A stretch of 21,698 nucleotides of DNA from DASVBJ01 sp036375895 (GTDB lineage Bacteria > Actinomycetota > Actinomycetes > JACCUZ01). Numbering within the stretch: position 1 is the first letter of the stretch; each line of letters opens with the position of its first letter. Position numbers and translations under genes: made by a program. The notes beneath the pieces were generated by a model. That model was not told where the DNA came from. It was given only the letters and a program-made list of their open reading frames with translations, and ran no database searches. Shown piece by piece: positions 15,578 through 21,698 of the stretch. Location: the NCBI GenBank assembly GCA_036375895.1, contig DASVBJ010000034.1:1-21698 (forward strand). The letters run 5' to 3'.

Positions 15578-16188
15578 GCCGTTGCCGCAGGGTGGCACTG
15601 CACCAAGGGCAGCTGGCCGAGGTCCTGCAGGACGGGCACCACGTGGGTGCTGCGCCGGCCGTTGTCCGTCTCGACCGTGAGCGTGGCCTCCATCGGGATG
15701 GGCTGCGGGCACGCCGCGCTCAGCCGGAAGGCCAGCGTGACGAGGAGCGACGCTCCGACCTCCAGCCGGCTGTGCATGGGCTCGCCGAGCCGCGAGCACG
15801 TTCCGCCCGAGACGGACGTGTCGGTGAGCCGCAGTCCCGTGGCGGGCAACGTGGCACGCACCCGGCGCAGGGAGACCGGCACGTTGCCGGTGTTGGCGAG
15901 GACGAACGACACCTCGAGCCAGGAGCGGTGGTCGGTGTGCACGCAGGCGTCCTCCGGCGGCCCGACTGCCCCGACCGCGACCTCGGGCGCGGCGACCGGG
16001 GCCAGCGGCGGTCGCTCACCGCCCGCGAGCTGGGTCCCGGCCAGGAGCACGGCAGCGGCGATCACACCGGCCTCGAGGCCGAGCCGCACCCGCCTGGGCA
16101 GGCGGCGCGGCGCACGGTCCGGGCCGTGATGCAGCTGGTCCTGTGCCGCCGAACCGCCCGCCGGTGCTGCGCCGGAGGGCCGCTCCAC
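15406..16188 (-). CDS. Putative single-pass membrane protein, Ig-like exterior
   Basis: Reading from GTG 16188 gives 260 residues; the true start is uncertain because the frame is open further upstream. A Pro/Ala-rich N terminus ends in an arginine cluster (APRRLPRRVRLG), followed by one hydrophobic segment (about 36-56, GVIAAAVLLAGTQLAGG), so the rest should be outside the cell. The exterior looks like a beta-sandwich of the CARDB/Ig type (WLEVSFVLANTGNVPVSLRR, MEATLTVETDNGRR) with several cysteines that could pair. The last 60 or so residues are low-complexity and lie opposite the small four-cysteine frame. No family is recognised. It is divergent from the small membrane protein at 16298. 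Confidence 0.55.
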   Translation of the reverse strand: MERPSGAAPAGGSAAQDQLHHGPDRAPRRLPRRVRLGLEAGVIAAAVLLAGTQLAGGERPPLAPVAAPEVAVGAVGPPEDACVHTDHRSWLEVSFVLANTGNVPVSLRRVRATLPATGLRLTDTSVSGGTCSRLGEPMHSRLEVGASLLVTLAFRLSAACPQPIPMEATLTVETDNGRRSTHVVPVLQDLGQLPLVQCHPAATAQPAAVSSQANGQRRDPGGTRTIQCSGPPANEAIKCPAQGTTPSAPAPGHPPARVGP

Positions 16189-16281
16189 CCGTCCAGCGTG
16201 CTCCCGGTGCGCTCCGCCCGCCAGGCATGTCCGTGCGCCGGGTGGTGTTGGACTGCGACGGAGACCATGCTCGGGGGTGCG

Positions 16282-16289
16282 AGGGGAGG
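16282..16289 (+). promoter_or_regulatory. RBS that decides the start at 16298
   Basis: AGGGGAGG is followed 8 bases later by GTG 16298. The upstream in-frame GTG at 16277 precedes this site and lacks one of its own. Confidence 0.45.
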
Positions 16290-16297
16290 TGCCGGCA

Positions 16298-16678
16298 GTG
16301 GTGTGGCTGGAGGTCGTCGCGGCGGCCGGTGTCGCCGTGCTGTCGGGCGCCGCCCTGGTCAGGGCACCGGCGCTCGTGGAATCCCTGGCGTCGCTGCACC
16401 GCAGGTGGCGGCGGCGTGGCGTCGTACAGCCGGAGGCCCCACCGGTGGAACAGCTCGCCGCCGACCTGCACCGGCTCGCGGTCCAGCTCGCCGAGGTGGA
16501 GCGCTCCGACGCCACCGCCAAGGTGGCCAGGCTCCGCGCGACCACCCTCGCCTACGACGACGTGCTGCTCACGGCCTGCCGCGCACTGCGGATCACCCCG
16601 CCCGGCAGCCCGCCGCTGCAGCCGATCGAGCGGCTCGAGACCGAGGCGGCCCTCGCCCAGGAGGGGCTGGTCTGGTAG
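16298..16678 (+). CDS. Small membrane-anchored helical protein, unknown
   Basis: A 126-residue protein. An N-terminal hydrophobic segment (about residues 2-22, LEVVAAAGVAVLSGAALV) is followed by a basic stretch (LHRRWRRRG) that would stay in the cytoplasm. Then comes a mostly helical region (EQLAADLHRLAVQLAEVE) and a short Pro-rich segment. It starts at GTG 16298 by its RBS. Its stop is 46 bases before the acyl-CoA synthetase start, so the two may be co-transcribed. The family is not recognised; composition and codon bias (nearly all G/C endings) support a real gene. Confidence 0.75.
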   Translation: MVWLEVVAAAGVAVLSGAALVRAPALVESLASLHRRWRRRGVVQPEAPPVEQLAADLHRLAVQLAEVERSDATAKVARLRATTLAYDDVLLTACRALRITPPGSPPLQPIERLETEAALAQEGLVW

Positions 16679-16724
16679 CGGGCGACCGTTGACCCGCTGA
16701 TCACCCGGTGCCAGGGTCCCTGCC

Positions 16725-18416
<1,692 letters not shown>

Positions 18417-18452
18417 CCACCCGGCCGCCGGTTCGGTGGGCCCGACCGTCCC

Positions 18453-18500
18453 CCTTCCGGCCGGCGGACCCTCCTTCCGGCCGGCGGACCCTCCTTCCGG
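18453..18500 (+). repeat. 20-bp tandem repeat, 2.4 copies
   Basis: The unit CCTTCCGGCCGGCGGACCCT occupies 18453-18472 and 18473-18492 identically, then its first 8 bases recur at 18493-18500. The partial third copy is the beginning of the left arm of the adjacent palindrome. Confidence 0.9.
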
Positions 18501-18550
18501 CAGCGATCATGCACGTTCCGTCGCGACGGAACGTGCATGATCGCTGCCGG
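18497..18550. repeat. 54-bp perfect palindrome, copy 1
   Basis: The two 27-base halves (18497-18523 and 18524-18550) are exact reverse complements with no spacer; the centre is CCGTCG|CGACGG. In RNA the stem could extend by two G-U pairs and six more pairs to 18489-18558, about 35 bp. The inner 50 bases are identical to the element at 21073-21122. It probably ends acyl-CoA synthetase transcription, but could also be a dispersed palindromic (REP-like) element or protein-binding site. Confidence 0.9.
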
Positions 18551-18647
18551 GGGGAGGGGACAGAGGGGCCGCCGGGATCCACTGCCGCGGGGAGGTGTCC
18601 GGGATGTGGTTTATGGGCGGTAGGAGCGGGTATCCGGCGGCCGCCGT

Positions 18648-18685
18648 TCGTCCTTCGGACAAGTGAGCCGCTCGTCCCTCGGACA
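18648..18685 (+). promoter_or_regulatory. Paired GTCCnnnGGAC sites before GH3
   Basis: TCGTCCTTCGGACA (18648-18661) recurs as TCGTCCCTCGGACA (18672-18685), 24 bases apart, with one difference. Each contains a GTCC/GGAC inverted repeat. Two spaced dyads just upstream of a sugar-hydrolase gene are suggestive of an operator. The second also overlaps a CCGCTCG...CGAGCGG inverted repeat (18668-18693). Confidence 0.35.
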
Positions 18686-18723
18686 CCGAGCGGCCGGGTC
18701 CTCGGGGGGAGAACGGATCGGCC

Positions 18724-21030
18724 ATGACCTCCTACCGGCACCGCATCGGAATCGCCGCGTCGACCGTAGCGCTCAGCGCGATGGCTGCAGGGACCGTGCT
18801 GGCGAGCACGCAGTCCAGCGACGAGACCGCCCTCCAACCGACCAGACAGGCCGCCGACCAGACGATCGAGACGCGCGTCGACGACCTGCTCGCGCAGATG
18901 ACGGTCGACGAGAAGCTCCAGCAGCTGCAGCTGCTGTCCGACGGCCAGGTCACCGACGACGACGCGCGCAAGGGCGTCGGCTCGGTGTTCAGCCTGGTGG
19001 ACCCCGCCAAGATCAACCACCTGCAGCACGTTGCGGTCGAGGAGTCCCGGCTGCACATCCCGATCCTGTTCGCCTACGACACGATCCACGGCTATCGCAC
19101 GATCTTCCCGATCCCGCTCGGCGAGGCCAGCTCGTTCGACCCGAGCGTCGCGGAGGACGACTACCGATTCGGGGCCCGCGAGTCGGCCGCCGTCGGGCTC
19201 AAGCAGATCTACGGCCCGATGGTCGACGTCTCGCACGAGCCGCGGTGGGGCCGGATCGCCGAGGGCGGGGGCGAGGACCCCTACCTGGGCGCGGTCCTGG
19301 CGGCGGCGCGGGTGAAGGGCGCACAGGGCGGCGACTACAGCGCGGCCGACAAGGTCGTCACGAGTCCCAAGCACTACGCCGCCTACGGCCAGCCGGAGGG
19401 CGGACGCGACTACAACACCACGGACATGTCCGAGCAGCGGCTGCGCAACCTGTACCTACCGCCGTACAAGGCCGCGATCGACGCCGGCGCCGACACCACG
19501 ATGTGCTCGTTCAACGCCATCAACGGCGTGCCGGGCTGCGGCGACGCGTACACCGAGACGAACATCCTCAAGCAGGAGTGGGGCTTCGACGGCTTCGTCG
19601 AGAGCGACTACACGGCCGTCGCCGAGATGCGGGCCTGCCCGCCGAAGACCCCGGACGACGGGCCGTGCGGGCACGGCGTGGCAGCCGACGGTCCCGACGC
19701 GGCCGCGTTGGCGCTGAACGCCGGCACCGACTCCGAGATGGTCAGCACCTACATCCGCGACTACGGCAAGCAGCTCCTCGCGGACGGCCGGGTGTCGATG
19801 AAGCGGCTCGACGACGCCGTACGCCGGATCCTGCGCGTCAAGTTCCGCGCCGGCCTGTTCGAGCACCCCTACGTCGACGTGTCCAAGGCCGAGTCGGCGC
19901 AGCTGCAGCCGGACGCGGTCGCGGCCGCCCGCAAGGCCGCCGGCCGCTCGATGGTGCTGCTGAAGAACGACGACGCCACGCTGCCGCTCGACCCGACCAG
20001 GAAGACCGCGGTCATCGGCCCGCTGGCGAACGACCCGCACGACATGCTCGGGCCGTGGTGGGGCCGGGGCCGTGACGAGGACGCGGTAGCGGTCTACGAC
20101 GGCATCAAGGCGGCCAGCCCGGGCGCGACGTACGCCGAGGGCTGCAAGATCCTCGACACCGAGCCGCCCAACAACAAGCCGGAGGACGCGTGCGGCTCGG
20201 ACGCCGGGTTCGGCGAGGCCGTCGCCGCGGCGGAGGCGGCCGACCAGGTCGTGCTCGCCCTGGGTGAGTCGCGCGGGATGAGCGGTGAGGCGGCTGCCCG
20301 CAGCGAGATCGACCTGCCGGGCAAGCAGCAGCAGCTGATCGAGGCGATCAAGGCGACCGGGAAGCCGTTCGTGGTCGTGCTGTTCAACGGCCGACCGCTC
20401 ACGCTGGAGAAGGTCGCCGCAGAGTCGCCGGCGATCCTCGAGGCGTGGTTCCCCGGCGTCCAGGCCGGCAACGCCGTCGCCGACGTGGTGTTCGGGAAGG
20501 TCAACCCCGGCGGCAAGCTGCCGGTGTCGTTCCCCCACCGGGTCGGCCAGATCCCGATCTACTACAACCACGAGCCGACCGGGCGCCCGTGCGACCCCGG
20601 CTCGAAGTGGGACTCGCGCTACCGCGACCTGGCCACGTGCAAGCCGCTCTACGAGTTCGGCTACGGACTGAGCTACACCAAGTTCGCCGTCTCGAACCTT
20701 CGGCTGAGCGCGTCGACCGTCGGGAAGAACGGCAGCATCAAGGCCACGGTGGACGTGACCAACACGGGCGACCGCGCGGGTGACGAGGTCGTGCAGCTCT
20801 ACCTCCACGACCCGGTGGCGAGCATCTCGCAGCCGGTCCGCCGCCTGCGCGGCTTCGAGCGGGTGACGCTGGCGCCCGGCGAGAAGCGGAGCGTCACGTT
20901 CACGCTCGACCGGAGCGACTTCGGGTTCTACGACAACCGCGGCAAGTTCGTCGTGGAGTCGGGACGCATCGACGTCTACGCCGGCAACAGCTCCTCAGCC
21001 GACCTGGTGAGGTCCTTCACGGTCGGCTGA
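18724..21030 (+). CDS. bglX: Secreted GH3 beta-glucosidase-like enzyme
   Basis: A 768-residue family 3 glycoside hydrolase. Residues 1-27 form a Sec-type signal peptide (basic start, TVALSAMAAGTVLA, likely cut after Ala27) with no lipobox. Next come the N-terminal barrel with HEPRWGRIAEGGGEDPYL, KHYAAYG and the nucleophile Asp295 in FVESDYTAV; the second domain with GESRGMSGEAAARSEIDLP, where Glu522 is the likely acid/base; and a C-terminal Fn3-like domain (about 680-765). It resembles periplasmic BglX of E. coli in length and motifs. All eight cysteines fall into four close pairs (261/272, 305/315, 474/490, 623/639), fitting disulfides in an exported protein. It would cleave terminal beta-glucose or similar residues outside the cell. 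A GGGGGAG site lies 12 bases before the ATG. A sugar kinase gene converges from the right. Confidence 0.94.
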   Translation: MTSYRHRIGIAASTVALSAMAAGTVLASTQSSDETALQPTRQAADQTIETRVDDLLAQMTVDEKLQQLQLLSDGQVTDDDARKGVGSVFSLVDPAKINHLQHVAVEESRLHIPILFAYDTIHGYRTIFPIPLGEASSFDPSVAEDDYRFGARESAAVGLKQIYGPMVDVSHEPRWGRIAEGGGEDPYLGAVLAAARVKGAQGGDYSAADKVVTSPKHYAAYGQPEGGRDYNTTDMSEQRLRNLYLPPYKAAIDAGADTTMCSFNAINGVPGCGDAYTETNILKQEWGFDGFVESDYTAVAEMRACPPKTPDDGPCGHGVAADGPDAAALALNAGTDSEMVSTYIRDYGKQLLADGRVSMKRLDDAVRRILRVKFRAGLFEHPYVDVSKAESAQLQPDAVAAARKAAGRSMVLLKNDDATLPLDPTRKTAVIGPLANDPHDMLGPWWGRGRDEDAVAVYDGIKAASPGATYAEGCKILDTEPPNNKPEDACGSDAGFGEAVAAAEAADQVVLALGESRGMSGEAAARSEIDLPGKQQQLIEAIKATGKPFVVVLFNGRPLTLEKVAAESPAILEAWFPGVQAGNAVADVVFGKVNPGGKLPVSFPHRVGQIPIYYNHEPTGRPCDPGSKWDSRYRDLATCKPLYEFGYGLSYTKFAVSNLRLSASTVGKNGSIKATVDVTNTGDRAGDEVVQLYLHDPVASISQPVRRLRGFERVTLAPGEKRSVTFTLDRSDFGFYDNRGKFVVESGRIDVYAGNSSSADLVRSFTVG

Positions 21031-21074
21031 CCCTCCCTCAGGCTGACCCTCCCTCAGGCTGACCCTCCCTCAGG
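21027..21074 (+). repeat. 16-bp tandem repeat, three exact copies
   Basis: CTGACCCTCCCTCAGG is repeated at 21027-21042, 21043-21058 and 21059-21074 without a mismatch. The first copy includes the GH3 stop codon, so TGA recurs at 16-base spacing. The third copy overlaps the left arm of the following palindrome by two bases and supplies its outer stem. Confidence 0.92.
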
Positions 21075-21122
21075 CAGCGATCATGCACGTTCCGTCGCGA
21101 CGGAACGTGCATGATCGCTGCC
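21073..21122. repeat. 50-bp perfect palindrome, copy 2
   Basis: The halves 21073-21097 and 21098-21122 are exact reverse complements and identical to the inner 50 bases of copy 1. The stem can extend by five pairs (21067-21071 with 21123-21127) if A21072 bulges. It lies between the 3' ends of the GH3 gene (+) and the sugar kinase gene (-), as expected for a bidirectional terminator. The kinase stop codon lies inside it. Confidence 0.9.
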
Positions 21123-21698
21123 GAGGGTGTGCGGCGGCGGCGCCGCCCCGGGCGGCGCGGCACCGGCCGCGCCGAGCTCGGCCCGCCGGGGCGGCTCCGC
21201 ACCGCTGCGCCGGCAGGTCATCGCGGCCACCTGGGTCGCGAAGACCACGGCAGCCTCGACCAGAGCCCGGTCGGCGAGCTCCGCGCGGCCGAGCGAGCGC
21301 TCCGCCCACCACGCGAGAAAGGCCCCGCAGAACGAGTCCCCCGCCCCCACGGTGTCGACCACCTCGACCGTCGGGGTCGGCAGGCTGGACCGCCACCCGC
21401 GGCTGACGACCTGCACGTCACCGTCGCCGGCGGTGACGAGCACCACCCCCGCGCCGCGCTCGAGGAGACCGGCCGCGGCGTCCACCGGAGCCGGGCCGGG
21501 GGCGAGGAACGCGAGGTCCTCCGTGCTGACCTTGACGACGTCGGCGCGAGCGAGGACCCGGTCCAGCCGGTCCCGGAACGCCGGCTCGTCGGTGATCGCA
21601 CTCGGGCGGCAGTTCGGGTCGACCGCCACCACCACGTCCGGAGCCACCCGGCCCACCAGGCCCTCCAGGGTCGACGCCATCGGCTCCAGCACGAGCCC
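21081..21698 (-). CDS. PfkB carbohydrate kinase, N-terminus outside window
   Basis: About 205 C-terminal residues of a ribokinase/fructokinase-family kinase; the 5' part continues past the right edge. Seen are DVVVAVDPNCRPS, VVKVSTEDLAFL and the C-terminal catalytic signature DTVGAGDSFCGAFLAWW with its catalytic Asp. The normal family end is reached near RRAELG. About 30 further residues, Ala/Pro-rich and finishing in SDHARSVATERA, run into the 21073-21122 palindrome, which supplies the stop. This looks like a read-through extension acquired when the palindrome inserted or after loss of the original stop. The likely role is phosphorylating fructose or a similar sugar, possibly linked with the adjacent GH3 enzyme. 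Confidence 0.9.
   Translation of the reverse strand, partial: GLVLEPMASTLEGLVGRVAPDVVVAVDPNCRPSAITDEPAFRDRLDRVLARADVVKVSTEDLAFLAPGPAPVDAAAGLLERGAGVVLVTAGDGDVQVVSRGWRSSLPTPTVEVVDTVGAGDSFCGAFLAWWAERSLGRAELADRALVEAAVVFATQVAAMTCRRSGAEPPRRAELGAAGAAPPGAAPPPHTLGSDHARSVATERA

Larger units (their letters stand above)
18417..18723. other. Repeat-rich intergenic region before GH3
   Basis: This 307-base gap holds, in order, a 20-bp tandem repeat, a 54-bp perfect palindrome and a pair of GTCCnnnGGAC repeats near the GH3 start. No gene is supported; short frames across it are artefacts of the palindrome. It probably carries the terminator of the acyl-CoA synthetase and the promoter/operator of the GH3 gene. 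No convincing -35/-10 pair could be picked. Confidence 0.6.

Noticed and set aside
18453..18550. CRISPR-like array or tRNA from the repeats and palindrome
   Set aside because: The tandem units abut without spacers and the palindrome has no loop or cloverleaf; neither a CRISPR array nor a tRNA is possible.
18507..18725. Short peptides read across both palindromes on either strand
   Set aside because: The same peptide ends appear at both copies only because the DNA is identical; there is no ribosome-binding site or conserved protein.

Overview
The window is very GC-rich, almost every codon of the confident genes ends in G or C, and GTG starts and 4-base stop/start overlaps are common. Gene content (an N-terminal GNAT fused to an acyl-CoA ligase, a DUF5998-like protein, a type II thymidine kinase, psuG-psuK) points to a high-GC actinomycete. 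I cannot place it below class or order level.

Left part (1-5834, mostly + strand): after about 500 bases without a convincing gene (a strong hairpin and a possible flavin-reductase remnant) comes a compact four-gene cassette. It encodes a cytoplasmic subtilisin-like protease (510-1694), an ECF-type sigma factor (1762-2331), a 151-aa protein of unknown function (2343-2798) and an 867-residue TPR-CHAT caspase-like protease (2831-5434). A small VOC protein (5481-5834) follows on the same strand. Two proteases around a sigma factor and a small candidate partner, all apparently soluble, suggest a proteolysis-controlled transcriptional switch. The layout recalls the TPR-CHAT/Csx30/RpoE part of the type III-E CRISPR Craspase system, but there is no CRISPR component here. 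Codons in this cassette are less GC-biased than in the housekeeping genes. This is the best candidate for an under-described system.

Middle part (5869-15257): a two-domain sulfurtransferase (-), a double-VOC protein (+), then a minus-strand block reading patA-like GNAT/acyl-CoA ligase, DUF5998-like, alkaline-phosphatase-superfamily protein, thymidine kinase. Divergent from patA is a tightly overlapping psuG-psuK-YbaK/EbsC operon for pseudouridine breakdown plus a tRNA-deacylase-like protein. The two divergent starts each lie exactly 7 nt from a TANNNT box, which suggests leaderless transcripts in both directions.

Right part (15347-21698): a small four-cysteine protein and two small divergent single-pass membrane proteins of unknown function come first, then a medium-chain-type acyl-CoA synthetase (16725-18416), a secreted GH3 beta-glucosidase-like enzyme (18724-21030) and, convergent with it, the 3' part of a PfkB sugar kinase that runs off the window. 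The GH3 gene is bracketed by two copies of an identical 50-bp perfect palindrome. Each copy is preceded by a different short tandem repeat that abuts or overlaps its left arm. The palindromes look like strong bidirectional terminators or a dispersed palindromic element, and the right copy encodes the last residues of the kinase.
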